A stretch of 64,000 nt of DNA from Parathalassolituus penaei (GTDB lineage Bacteria; Pseudomonadota; Gammaproteobacteria; Pseudomonadales; Oceanobacteraceae): contig NZ_JAPNOA010000059.1 of assembly GCF_026626885.1 (NCBI RefSeq), forward strand, positions 360,621 to 424,620, in the 5' to 3' direction. The notes below the pieces were generated by a model that saw only the letters and a program-made list of their open reading frames with translations, ran no database searches and had not been told where the DNA came from. Position 1 is the first letter of the stretch; the number at the start of each line of letters is the position of its first letter. This document shows, piece by piece, positions 1 through 8,107 of the stretch. A program made the translations under genes and the position numbers.

Positions 1-221
1 AGGCGGTGATTGAATCCTGCATCGGCAAGATTGTGGCGGCTGGCAAAGCCCCCGGCATCCTGATTGGCAACGAACAACTGGCTAAACGCTACATCGAACT
101 GGGTGCTCTGTTTGTGGGTGTTGGCACCGATACCGGCCTGCTGCTGAAGTCGTCGGCCGAGCTGATTGGTCGTTACAAAACAGAGTTAACACCGCAAGAA
201 AAGCCCGGTTCGGTTTACTGA
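1..221 (+). CDS. HpcH/HpaI-family aldolase, C-terminal fragment
   Basis: The window opens inside this gene; the reading frame starts at base 3 and about 72 residues remain before the TGA at 219-221. The visible stretch ([20 protein letters not shown], then [15 protein letters not shown]) matches the C-terminal end of the HpcH/HpaI class II pyruvate aldolases, which cleave 4-hydroxy-2-oxo acids or 2-dehydro-3-deoxy-sugar acids to pyruvate plus an aldehyde using a divalent metal. The exact substrate cannot be told from the fragment. The next gene is a TonB-dependent receptor with its own promoter region, so the aldolase probably ends its transcription unit here. Confidence 0.8.
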   Translation, partial: AVIESCIGKIVAAGKAPGILIGNEQLAKRYIELGALFVGVGTDTGLLLKSSAELIGRYKTELTPQEKPGSVY

Positions 222-385
222 TTACCCCTGTTACTCCTGCCCTTGTTGCCGCGTTATCTCTCAGCCGAGCCTGAGATATAACGCGGTGTCTGCAACAGCT
301 CGATACTGCCCCGACCTGCCCCTGCCTTTGTCTCTGCTTTTGCCTGCCGACGATAGAAGCATTGCTGACATAACAATACATATTC

Positions 386-404
386 TCAAATGAAAATGAT
401 TATT
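386..404 (+). promoter_or_regulatory. Fur-box-like operator upstream of the TonB receptor
   Basis: The 19 bp here (TCAAATGAAAATGATTATT) agree at 13 positions with the classical Fur box GATAATGATAATCATTATC. It sits 55 bp upstream of the receptor ATG. Fur binding would make the receptor iron-repressed; this is inferred from match and position only. Confidence 0.6.
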
Positions 405-458
405 ACATAAAATAAAATACCAGCCTTCTGCAACTTTCAAAGGCTGTTTGCTGTCGCC

Positions 459-2567
459 ATGAAACCGAACCTGCTCGCACTTATTATCGCCTCGTTGTCC
501 ATTTCCACTGCCTGGGCAGAGACACTCAACGATGATACCCCCATCGAAATTACCGAGTCGGTGAGTGTGGTAGGCGAACAGGAATCCTGGTTCGAGGAAG
601 CACGCACCACCGCCCTGAAAATGGATGCCGATGACCTCGAAACCCCATACAGCCAGAGTGTGCTGAACAGCACCCTGCTGGATGACTTCAAGGCCAACAC
701 CCTCGAAGAAGGCTTTGGTTACGTCAGCGGTTTCTCGCGTTCCGGCACCGCCGCCAACAGTTTCACCATTCGGGGCATGGCCGCCGATCTGCAAAACCTG
801 CAAGTGGATGGCCTGCCGGGGCTGGTATCGCGCTTCGGTTCACCAGTGACCGCCAATATCGAACAGGTGGAAGTCCTGAAAGGCCCGGCCTCGGTGCTGT
901 ATGGCTGGATGGAACCGGGTGGCATGGTCAATATCGTTACCAAAAAGCCGCAGGCCGAAGCCCATAACAGCGTTGACCTGACCTATCAGAACTTTGTTAA
1001 CCAAAACAAGGGTGGCTACGAAGGTTCGGTGGATTCCACCGGCGCTCTGACCGCCGATGGCAAGGTGATGTACCGCCTGATTGCCGGTGGTGAACACGAA
1101 AACAGCTATCGCGGTCTGGTCGATAACAACAGCCGTTATCTGTACCCGTCAATTGCCTTCCAGCTCGATAATGACACCCGCCTCGACCTGCAACTGGAAT
1201 ACACCAAAGAAGAGCGAGGTGCCGATGATGGCCTGGCGGTGCTGAACCACGACATCAACACCGCCGCCAGCATCGAAACCTGGTATCAGGAAAACGGTGA
1301 TTTCGACAACGACGAAGGCCACGCCCTGTCGGCCACCCTCACCCACCAGTTCAACCAGCAACTCAGCAGCGAAGTGCGCTGGCGCAGCGTCTGGCACGAA
1401 GACGAACGTGATCTCTACGAAAACAACGCCGTGGTGGCCAGCGACAGCAGCCTTCGCCGTCGTGACCGCCACCAGTACAACGCCCGTGAATACCACTTCG
1501 TAGACGCCCGTCTGAACCTCGATATGGGCGAACAGATAAAACACCACCTGGTGATGGGGCTTAACGGCGGTTATGAATATCGCCAGTACGACCAGCTCGC
1601 CATCGACAGCCGCGGCGCCAACGTCAGCCTCTACAACCCGGTCAAAACCGGCAATGTCCTGACCGAAGACCCCGGCAGCTTCCGCCAGTGGGATATCTAC
1701 AACGCCGGTATCTACCTGACCGACCGTATCGAACTCACCGACCAGCTCAGCCTGCTGGCCGGAGTGCGCCACGACTATCAGGAAGGTGACTACCACCTGT
1801 ACTACCGCGATGCCGACACCAGCGCCGATGACCACACCGACACCCGCAGCACCAACTACAACGCCGGCGTGGTGTATCGCCTGACGCCGCAATGGTCGCT
1901 GTACAGCAGTTACGCGCAGTCGTTCAGCCCGCAAGCGGTCGCGACCTACGATGAAAACAACCAGCAGATGGACCCGGAACAGGGCGAGCAGTATGAATCG
2001 GGGGTAAAATTCGGCTCCGACGACGGCCGCCTGAACATGAACCTCGCCTGGTTTGATATCCACAAATACAACGTGGTGGAAAACAATGGCGACTACAACG
2101 AACTGGTGGGAGAAATCCGCTCACGCGGACTGGAGCTGAACCCGCAGTACCAGATCACCAACAACCTGCAAATGCAGGCCGGTTACACCTGGACCGAAGC
2201 GGAAGTCTCCAATAGCCTCAATGACGACGCCGAAGGCAACACCCCGGCCTTTGCCCCGGTACACAGCGCCTTTATGTGGAGCCGCTACAACTACCCAACC
2301 CAGGTCATGGGTGGCACTGTCGGCTCCAGCCTAGGGATGAAATATGAATCGGTACGTTACACCGACGAAGAAACCAGCAAACGCGTACGCCTACCGGGTT
2401 ACACCGTCATCAACGCCGGTTTCTACTACGAACGCAACTCCGCCCGTTACGCCCTGAACGTCAGCAACCTCACCAACGAGCAGTACTACACCGGCGGCAG
2501 CGCCGACACCAAAATCTACCCAGGCGAACCACTGAAACTGTCACTCAGCGCCCAGTATGAGTTTTGA
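459..2567 (+). CDS. TonB-dependent siderophore receptor
   Basis: A 702-residue outer-membrane receptor of the FhuA/FpvA-like siderophore family, the usual length for the group. Residues 1-20 form a signal peptide ending AWA. The plug domain (about 60-170) shows the motifs FTIRGM, VDGLPG, VEVLKGPASVLYG and GGMVNIVTKKP. The remainder is the beta-barrel and ends in an aromatic residue (SAQYEF), as required for BAM-dependent insertion. It would import a ferric chelate using TonB-ExbBD energy. The Fur-box-like sequence 55 bp upstream fits iron control. The ligand is unknown and no siderophore biosynthesis gene is near. The stop codon is 12 bp before a 532-bp heptamer satellite. Confidence 0.92.
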   Translation: MKPNLLALIIASLSISTAWAETLNDDTPIEITESVSVVGEQESWFEEARTTALKMDADDLETPYSQSVLNSTLLDDFKANTLEEGFGYVSGFSRSGTAANSFTIRGMAADLQNLQVDGLPGLVSRFGSPVTANIEQVEVLKGPASVLYGWMEPGGMVNIVTKKPQAEAHNSVDLTYQNFVNQNKGGYEGSVDSTGALTADGKVMYRLIAGGEHENSYRGLVDNNSRYLYPSIAFQLDNDTRLDLQLEYTKEERGADDGLAVLNHDINTAASIETWYQENGDFDNDEGHALSATLTHQFNQQLSSEVRWRSVWHEDERDLYENNAVVASDSSLRRRDRHQYNAREYHFVDARLNLDMGEQIKHHLVMGLNGGYEYRQYDQLAIDSRGANVSLYNPVKTGNVLTEDPGSFRQWDIYNAGIYLTDRIELTDQLSLLAGVRHDYQEGDYHLYYRDADTSADDHTDTRSTNYNAGVVYRLTPQWSLYSSYAQSFSPQAVATYDENNQQMDPEQGEQYESGVKFGSDDGRLNMNLAWFDIHKYNVVENNGDYNELVGEIRSRGLELNPQYQITNNLQMQAGYTWTEAEVSNSLNDDAEGNTPAFAPVHSAFMWSRYNYPTQVMGGTVGSSLGMKYESVRYTDEETSKRVRLPGYTVINAGFYYERNSARYALNVSNLTNEQYYTGGSADTKIYPGEPLKLSLSAQYEF

Positions 2568-2579
2568 TCAAAAGGCCAT

Positions 2580-3111
2580 GTCGGGTGTCGGGTGTCGGGT
2601 GTCGGGTGTCGGGTGTCGGGTGTCGGGTGTCGGGTGTCGGGCGTCGGGCGTCGGGCGTCGGGCGTCGGGCGTCGGGCGTCGGGCGTCGGGCGTCGGGCGT
2701 CGGGCGTCGGGCGTCGGGCGTCGGGCGTCGGGCGTCGGGCGTCGGGCGTCGGGCGTCGGGCGTCGGGCGTCGGGCGTCGGGCGTCGGGCGTCGGGCGTCG
2801 GGCGTCGGGCGTCGGGCGTCGGGCGTCGGGCGTCGGGCGTCGGGCGTCGGGCGTCGGGCGTCGGGCGTCGGGCGTCGGGCGTCGGGCGTCGGGCGTCGGG
2901 CGTCGGGCGTCGGGCGTCGGGCGTCGGGCGTCGGGCGTCGGGCGTCGGGCGTCGGGCGTCGGGCGTCGGGCGTCGGGCGTCGGGCGTCGGGCGTCGGGCG
3001 TCGGGCGTCGGGCGTCGGGCGTCGGGCGTCGGGCGTCGGGCGTCGGGCGTCGGGCGTCGGGCGTCGGGCGTCGGGCGTCGGGCGTCGGGCGTCGGGCGTC
3101 GGGCGTCGGGT
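2580..3111 (+). repeat. 76-copy heptamer satellite (GTCGGGT/GTCGGGC)
   Basis: An uninterrupted 7-bp tandem array: 8 copies of GTCGGGT (2580-2635), 67 copies of GTCGGGC (2636-3104) and a final GTCGGGT (3105-3111). No copy is out of phase. The array has no stop codon in any frame on either strand, so it creates long spurious heptapeptide-repeat ORFs. It begins 12 bp after the receptor stop codon and runs straight into the GAGCAGCATTC junction of the first composite repeat. Homogeneity within the array suggests slippage or recombination amplification. Confidence 0.99.
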
Positions 3112-3165
3112 GAGCAGCATTCATCAACACACCGCTAAAACCCAGCGCAGCTGGCCACGTTAATT

Positions 3166-3410
3166 GCCCATTGGGCGAGCCGGGATTAACCGCAACGGCC
3201 GACCCGGCCGGGGCATGGATGCCCCGCAAGGCCCTATTTTCAAAGATAGACAGGGCACAGGGATGTGCCATCGGGCCGGGGTCGAAACGCCGTTGTCGGG
3301 GAATACCGGGTAAACGAGCCCAGTCGGGCTAAGCAGGGGGAGGCCCGCCCGGCCGGGGGACAAGGTCCCCCACGAGGGCAAGCGGCCTAGCCAATTAACA
3401 AGCCGAGTAA
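3166..3410 (+). repeat. Multi-hairpin composite repeat, locus 1 copy 1
   Basis: Core from GCCCATTGGGC to CCGAGTAA. It is preceded by the CCAGC-GCA-GCTGG hairpin at 3142-3154. The long central stem is interrupted by an inserted near-palindrome (CTATTTTCAAAGATAG) between the GGCCC arm and GGGCACA. One GTCGGAC heptamer follows at 3420. Confidence 0.95.
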
Positions 3411-3478
3411 TCGCAAAGCGTCGGACGAACAGCATCCACCAGCACACCGATTTAGCCCAGCGCTGCTGGCTACTGAAT

Positions 3479-3708
3479 GCCCATCTGGGCGAGCCGGAAT
3501 TCACCGCAACGGCCGACCCAGCCGGGGCATGGATGCCCCGCAAGGCCCGTTGGCACAGGGATGTGCCATCGGGCCGGGGTCGAAACGCCGTTGTCGGGGA
3601 ATACCGGAGACACGAGCCCAGTCGGGCTAAGCAGGGGGAGGCCCGCCCGGCCGGGGGACAAGGTCCCCCACGAGGGCAAGCAGCCTAGCCAATTAACAAG
3701 CCGAGTAA
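3479..3708 (+). repeat. Multi-hairpin composite repeat, locus 1 copy 2
   Basis: An intact core with hairpins GCCCA-T-C-TGGGC, CGGGGCAT-GG-ATGCCCCG, the long stem GGCCCG-TTGGCACA / TGTGCCAT-CGGGCC, GCCC-AGTC-GGGC and GGGGGAC-AAG-GTCCCCC. It ends CCGAGTAATCGCAAAGC and leads directly into the 3718 heptamer array. Confidence 0.95.
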
Positions 3709-3717
3709 TCGCAAAGC

Positions 3718-3766
3718 GTCGGACGTCGGACGTCGGACGTCGGACGTCGGACGTCGGACGTCGGAC
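3718..3766 (+). repeat. 7 x GTCGGAC heptamer array
   Basis: Seven perfect copies of GTCGGAC between the 3' end of one composite core (CGCAAAGC) and the GAACAGCATCCACC leader of the next. The same junction after copy 1 (3420) carries a single heptamer. Confidence 0.98.
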
Positions 3767-3818
3767 GAACAGCATCCACCAGCACACCGATTTAGCCCAG
3801 CGCTGCTGGCTACTGAAT

Positions 3819-4023
3819 GCCCATCTGGGCGAGCCGGGATTCACCGCAACGGCCGACCCAGCCGGGGCATGGATGCCCCGCAAGGCCCGTTGGCACAGGG
3901 ATGTGCCATCGGGCCGGGGTCGAAACGCCGTTGTCGGGGAATACCGGAGACACGAGCCCAGTCGGGCTAAGCAGGGGGAGGCCCGCCCGGCCGGGGGACA
4001 AGGTCCCCCACGAGGGCAAGCAG
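3819..4023 (+). repeat. Multi-hairpin composite repeat, locus 1 copy 3 (3' truncated)
   Basis: Nearly identical to copy 2, which lies 340 bp upstream, but it breaks off after the GGGGGAC-AAG-GTCCCCC hairpin (GAGGGCAAGCAG). It lacks the TAGCCAATTAACAAGCC tail. The stop codon of the leftward LysR gene lies 34 bp beyond. Confidence 0.93.
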
Positions 4024-4056
4024 CTTTGCGCCAGACGCCAGGCCCAGACCATCGCC

Positions 4057-4986
4057 TCACACCAACCACACACCTTCCGCTACCAGCTGCTGGCTGAGTT
4101 CCTTCACCACCGCGGCGACTGCCCTGCAGGCCAAACTGCGCGGGCGGTCGTGCATTTGCACCAGATTCACCGCTCGTTGCAGATCCGGTTCGGTAATCCG
4201 CAGCGCCTGAATCTCACCACTGCGCAGTTGTGGATAAATCGCCGTCGAAGGGCAGATCAGCAGGCCGTAGCCTTCGCTGACATAGCGCAGGGTGGTCATC
4301 AGCTGGCCGAACGGCTGTGCCCGTTGCAGACGAATGCCGGTGAGTTGTTCGTACTGGCCGATGCGATACCCCAGTGAATCCTTATAGCCGGTGAACATCA
4401 CCGGTAACTCGGCCAGTTGCTGCCATGAGATGCTGGAGTGCGCCAGCAGCTGTTCAAACTGGCCGCCCGCCACCGTGCCCACTGCCAGCAAGAGCTGTTC
4501 GTTAAGCAGCAGTTCGCTGCTCATGCCCATGTGGTCAGAGGCGTCCGGCGAGCACACCAGCACATCCACTTCGCCCTTGCGTAACTGTTCATAGAGGGTG
4601 CTCGACAGCCCGGTGTAGAGATCCAGCTCGATGCCCGGATAAGAGCGGCTGATTTCGGCGTACAACGCGACAGCCAGGGCATTGCCGGTGGGCTGGGTCA
4701 TGCCGATAGCAACCCGGCCACGGATGTCATTGTTGTCTTGCAGGGCCAGACGGGCGCTGTCGAGTTGTTCCAGGGCTCCACGGGCGGCCTGCACAAAACG
4801 CTCACCGGCGTCGGTGAGGCGCACGCCTTTGTGGTCACGTTCCAGCAGACGGGTTTTGAGTTCGTGCTCCAGCGCCGCCAGTTGCTGGCTGATGCTGGGC
4901 TGTGCGACATCCAGTTCACGGGCGGCGGCGGCGATGCTACCGGTGCGGGCGCAGACCAGCAGATAGGTGAGTTGACGAGTGTTCAT
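4057..4986 (-). CDS. LysR-family transcriptional regulator
   Basis: A 309-residue LTTR. The N-terminal winged helix-turn-helix (residues 1-60; TGSIAAAARELDVAQPSISQ, then LAALEHELKTRLLERDHKGV) is canonical and is followed by the two-lobed effector-binding domain. It is transcribed divergently from the class II aldolase gene across 181 bp, so the aldolase and TRAP receptor genes to the right are the likely targets, with a small-molecule acid as co-inducer (inference from gene order). Its 3' end abuts a truncated composite repeat. Confidence 0.9.
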   Translation of the reverse strand: MNTRQLTYLLVCARTGSIAAAARELDVAQPSISQQLAALEHELKTRLLERDHKGVRLTDAGERFVQAARGALEQLDSARLALQDNNDIRGRVAIGMTQPTGNALAVALYAEISRSYPGIELDLYTGLSSTLYEQLRKGEVDVLVCSPDASDHMGMSSELLLNEQLLLAVGTVAGGQFEQLLAHSSISWQQLAELPVMFTGYKDSLGYRIGQYEQLTGIRLQRAQPFGQLMTTLRYVSEGYGLLICPSTAIYPQLRSGEIQALRITEPDLQRAVNLVQMHDRPRSLACRAVAAVVKELSQQLVAEGVWLV

Positions 4987-5167
4987 GACGGCTCCGGAAA
5001 CGGCGGTTGGGTATCAGTTTTTCCTATACCCCATCGATAAAGATCAGCCTACCAGAAGCGCTTGCCAATACTTAACATCTAAATTAACCAGACAGTCATA
5101 AATGGCAAAGCTGCCTGTCTGCCCTGTCGGGTAACCCTCTTTTAATAACAACAACCGGAGTGATGTG

Positions 5168-5959
5168 ATGGCCTCATTCGATAACAACCCGCTGGCCCGC
5201 AGCCAGCAGAATTTCAACAAACCGGCACGTTTTTCCGAGGAAGAATGGCAAGCCCGTATCAAGCTGGCTGGCACCTATCGGGTGTTCGCCTACCTGGGGT
5301 GGGACGAGTCCATCTACAACCATATTTCCCTGCGGGTGCCGGGCACCAATCACTTTCTGATCAACCCGTTTGGCCTGCACTACAGCGAAGTGACTGCCTC
5401 CAATCTGGTCAAGGTCGATATCGACGGCAATATCATTGGCGAGTCCGACTGGCCCATTAACCCGGCCGGTTTTACCTTCCACGGCGAAATCCACGCCAAG
5501 GTCGCTGATGGCCACTGCGTGATGCACGTCCACACCACCCCAACGCTGGCGGTATGTTGTCTGGAAGAAGGCATTTCCTATAGCAACTTCTATTCAGCCC
5601 AGCTCTACGGCAAGGTTGCCTGGCACGATTTTGAAGGTATCACCCTGCGCTCTGACGAAGGTGCGCGGATTCTGGCCAGCGCCGGTGACAAGCCGGTACT
5701 GATGCTGAAAAACCACGGCCCGGTGGTGATTGGCGCCACACTGGCACAGGCGTTTTCGCTGATGTGGCTGGTCAACCGCGCCTGTGAAGTACAGCTGGCA
5801 TCCATGAGTATGGGCAAGGTGATCCGTATTCCAGAGCCGATCCTGCAAGGCTGTGTGGCCGACTCGCTCAACTTCGACCCACGTTACGGTGCTGGCGAAG
5901 ACGCCCTGGCTGCCATGATCCGGGTAGTTGAACGCCAGGATCCATCATTCAAATATTGA
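5168..5959 (+). CDS. Class II aldolase/adducin-family protein
   Basis: About 263 residues. ATG 5168 is preferred over the in-frame GTG one codon upstream because GGAG at 5157-5160 is correctly spaced. The class II aldolase/adducin fold is shown by the metal-ligand region EIHAKVADG...VMHVHTTP and the later LKNHGPVVIG. Members cleave phosphorylated sugars such as L-fuculose 1-phosphate, or act as epimerases or decarboxylases; the substrate here is unknown. It is followed 43 bp later by a TRAP receptor gene and then a ketopantoate-reductase-family gene, with a LysR gene divergent. This suggests uptake and breakdown of a small hydroxy-acid. Confidence 0.88.
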   Translation: MASFDNNPLARSQQNFNKPARFSEEEWQARIKLAGTYRVFAYLGWDESIYNHISLRVPGTNHFLINPFGLHYSEVTASNLVKVDIDGNIIGESDWPINPAGFTFHGEIHAKVADGHCVMHVHTTPTLAVCCLEEGISYSNFYSAQLYGKVAWHDFEGITLRSDEGARILASAGDKPVLMLKNHGPVVIGATLAQAFSLMWLVNRACEVQLASMSMGKVIRIPEPILQGCVADSLNFDPRYGAGEDALAAMIRVVERQDPSFKY

Positions 5960-6002
5960 TTGCCAACGATCACCATTCCAATAACAAATACGACGGTGTG
6001 TT

Positions 6003-7022
6003 ATGAAAACCTTTTGTTTGTTCGCTCTCACCTGGCTGCTGTCATTGCCATCCCAGGCTGAAACCATTCTCCGCGTTGGCACCTGGCTGCCACCAACCAA
6101 CCCGCAGAATTCGGAGGTCTGGGCAACCTGGTCCCAATGGGTCGAGGAAGCGACCGAGGGGCGAGTCAAAGTTAAACTGGAGTATGGTCTGGGCCATCCC
6201 AAGTCCCTGTTCAGCATGGTGGAAGACGGTGTGATCGATGCTGCTTTCAGTGTTAACGGTTACCTGCCAGGCCGCTTCCGGCTCGACATCATGGCCGAAC
6301 TGCCAGGCCTCAGTAACAATGCCGAAGCCGCTTCTGTTGCCCTCTGGCGCACCCACCAGAAATACTTCGCCGACCAGGGTGAATTTGATGGCCTGGAACT
6401 GCTCGGCCTGTTTGTGCACGGCCCCGGCCAGATTTACAGCCGCAAGCCAATCCAGTCGTTAGCCGATCTGCGTGGTATGAAAATGCGGATTGGTGGCGGC
6501 GTGATGGGCACCATTGCCGAGCGTCTGGAATGCACGGCGGTGCAGGCTCCAGCTCCGAAGGTCTATGAAATGATGCAACAAGGTGTCGTGGATGGTGTGT
6601 TCCTGCCGCTGCTGGAACAGAAATACCTGCGCCTGAATGAGGTCACCAGCCACATCGTCACGATTCCCGGCGGCTTTTACGCCAGTTCGTTCTCATTCTT
6701 TGCCAATCCGGAATTTATGGAGAATCTGGAACCGCGCGACCGCGAAGCCATTCGCCGGGTATCAGGCGAGAAACTGTCCGCTCTGGCAGGCCGTGCCTGG
6801 GCCAATGCCGACCAGACCGGTTATGAAGCCGCTCGCGCCAGCGGTGTCCAGATCACGGAACTGACCGAAACTGACCCGATGACCGTTGAAATCCGCTCGC
6901 TGCTGGCGGATATGGAAGATCAGTGGGTAAAACAGATCGCCGATACTGGCGTGGATGCCAAGGCCGCACTGGCTTACTTCAAAGCTCAGAAAACCGAGCT
7001 GTTAACCGCTACCAACCCATAA
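6003..7022 (+). CDS. TRAP transporter substrate-binding protein (DctP family), orphan
   Basis: A 339-residue periplasmic receptor with a signal peptide (residues 1-19, LPSQA). DctP features include VNGYLPGRF, the central SLADLRGMKMRIGG segment (the canonical selectivity-arginine region) and FYASSFSFFANPEF. TRAP receptors deliver organic acids to a DctQM membrane pair driven by a sodium gradient. No DctQ or DctM gene adjoins, so it must borrow permeases from elsewhere. It lies between the class II aldolase and a ketopantoate-reductase-family gene, and an intrinsic terminator follows immediately. Confidence 0.9.
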   Translation: MKTFCLFALTWLLSLPSQAETILRVGTWLPPTNPQNSEVWATWSQWVEEATEGRVKVKLEYGLGHPKSLFSMVEDGVIDAAFSVNGYLPGRFRLDIMAELPGLSNNAEAASVALWRTHQKYFADQGEFDGLELLGLFVHGPGQIYSRKPIQSLADLRGMKMRIGGGVMGTIAERLECTAVQAPAPKVYEMMQQGVVDGVFLPLLEQKYLRLNEVTSHIVTIPGGFYASSFSFFANPEFMENLEPRDREAIRRVSGEKLSALAGRAWANADQTGYEAARASGVQITELTETDPMTVEIRSLLADMEDQWVKQIADTGVDAKAALAYFKAQKTELLTATNP

Positions 7023-7026
7023 CATC

Positions 7027-7046
7027 AGGCCCTTCCGGGCCTTTTT
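7027..7046 (+). terminator. Intrinsic terminator after the orphan TRAP receptor
   Basis: The stem AGGCCC-TTCC-GGGCCT is followed directly by TTTTT, 4 bp after the receptor stop codon. The next gene starts only 13 bp further on, so some read-through or a promoter within the hairpin region is expected. Confidence 0.85.
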
Positions 7047-7059
7047 CGGGAGATCGGAT

Positions 7060-8025
7060 ATGAACATCGCCATCGTGGGTGCCGGTGCCATTGGTGGCCA
7101 TATCGCCGCCCGCCTGTTGCACAGTGGCCAGCCGGTCAGCCTGCTAGCGCGTGGCCAGACCCTGACCCAACTCCACCAGCAAGGGCTGGGCTGGAGTAGC
7201 GCCGACAGCCAACGCCAGTTTCTGCCGGTGATCGCCAGTGACGATGCTGGATTGCTCGGTCCGCAGGATCTGGTGATTGTGGCGGTGAAAGAACCGGCGC
7301 TGGCGGCACTGGTGCCACAACTGCGCGCGCTGATTGGCCCGGAGACCCGTGTGCTGACCGCCATGAATGGTATTCCCTGGTGGTTTACGGCCGGAATTCC
7401 AGCTCTGCAACAACAGCGCCTGAGCTGCCTTGATCCACAGGGACAACTGGCAGATTTGCTGCCTCCGGAACGTATTCTGGGCGCGGTGCTGCATATGGCC
7501 TGTACCAATCCGGCCCCCGGCATCTGCCACCATGTGATGGGCAATCGTATGGTACTGGGAAATGCCTGCGGTGGCGTTGATCCGACTCTGCAGAAGGTCA
7601 GCGAGCTACTCGGCCAGAGTGGTTTTGAGGTGCAGGTGTCTGACTTTATCCACAAGGACATCTGGTTCAAGTTGTGGGGCAACATGACCCATAACCCGAT
7701 TTCCGCACTGACCCGTGCCACCACCGACCAGATCATCCACGACCCGCTGACCTGCCAGCTGGCAGTGAGAGTTATGACCGAAGCCCAGCAACTGGGGGCG
7801 CGTATCGGCTGCCAGCTGGATCAGGACCCGGCTGCCCGCAATCAGGAGGCACTGAAGCTGGGCGCGTTCAAAACCTCGATGCTACAGGATGTCGAAGCCG
7901 GTAAACCGCTGGAGGTAAACGCCCTGTTGGGCGCATTTGTGGAGCTGGCGGCACTGCTGCACGAGGATGTGCCCTGGAGCGGCAGCCTGCTGGGGTTGTT
8001 GCGCTTGCTGGCCAACAACCGCTGA
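7060..8025 (+). CDS. 2-dehydropantoate 2-reductase family protein (PanE/ApbA-like)
   Basis: 321 residues. The N-terminal NAD(P)-binding motif GAGAIGG begins at residue 7 of a Rossmann fold. The C-terminal helical domain has KDIWFKLWGNMTHNPISALT, containing the lysine and asparagine used by ketopantoate reductases. The family reduces 2-oxo acids to 2-hydroxy acids with NADPH. Its location behind a class II aldolase and a TRAP receptor, rather than with pantothenate genes, suggests a catabolic 2-oxo-acid reductase instead of true PanE. A GGGAG ribosome-binding site precedes the ATG. Confidence 0.87.
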   Translation: MNIAIVGAGAIGGHIAARLLHSGQPVSLLARGQTLTQLHQQGLGWSSADSQRQFLPVIASDDAGLLGPQDLVIVAVKEPALAALVPQLRALIGPETRVLTAMNGIPWWFTAGIPALQQQRLSCLDPQGQLADLLPPERILGAVLHMACTNPAPGICHHVMGNRMVLGNACGGVDPTLQKVSELLGQSGFEVQVSDFIHKDIWFKLWGNMTHNPISALTRATTDQIIHDPLTCQLAVRVMTEAQQLGARIGCQLDQDPAARNQEALKLGAFKTSMLQDVEAGKPLEVNALLGAFVELAALLHEDVPWSGSLLGLLRLLANNR

Positions 8026-8107
8026 GCCGTCTACTCAACTCAGAGCGCCATCCGCTGCAGACTCAAAACGCCACCCGCGCGGGGTCAGAGTGCCGTCAGC
8101 TGCCGAG

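Noticed and set aside
1149..2063. 304-codon antisense ORF opposite the TonB receptor gene
   Set aside because: No recognisable domain; lies wholly within the receptor's coding region.
2516..3271. Long ORFs on both strands through the heptamer satellite (heptapeptide repeats such as GVGRRAS or RRPTPDA)
   Set aside because: They exist only because the 7-bp unit lacks stop codons in all frames; no start signal or conserved sequence supports translation.
3420..3766. Insertion sequence or MITE with target-site duplication
   Set aside because: No terminal inverted repeat or flanking duplication could be found; the tandem arrangement fits duplication better than transposition.
3470..4097. ORFs within composite repeats (for example those starting MPIWASRDSPQR or ending GIHAPAGSAVAVNPGSPRW)
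   Set aside because: Frames are open on both strands because of high GC. Paired changes preserve base pairing rather than codons, and units differ by heptamer number that shifts frame.
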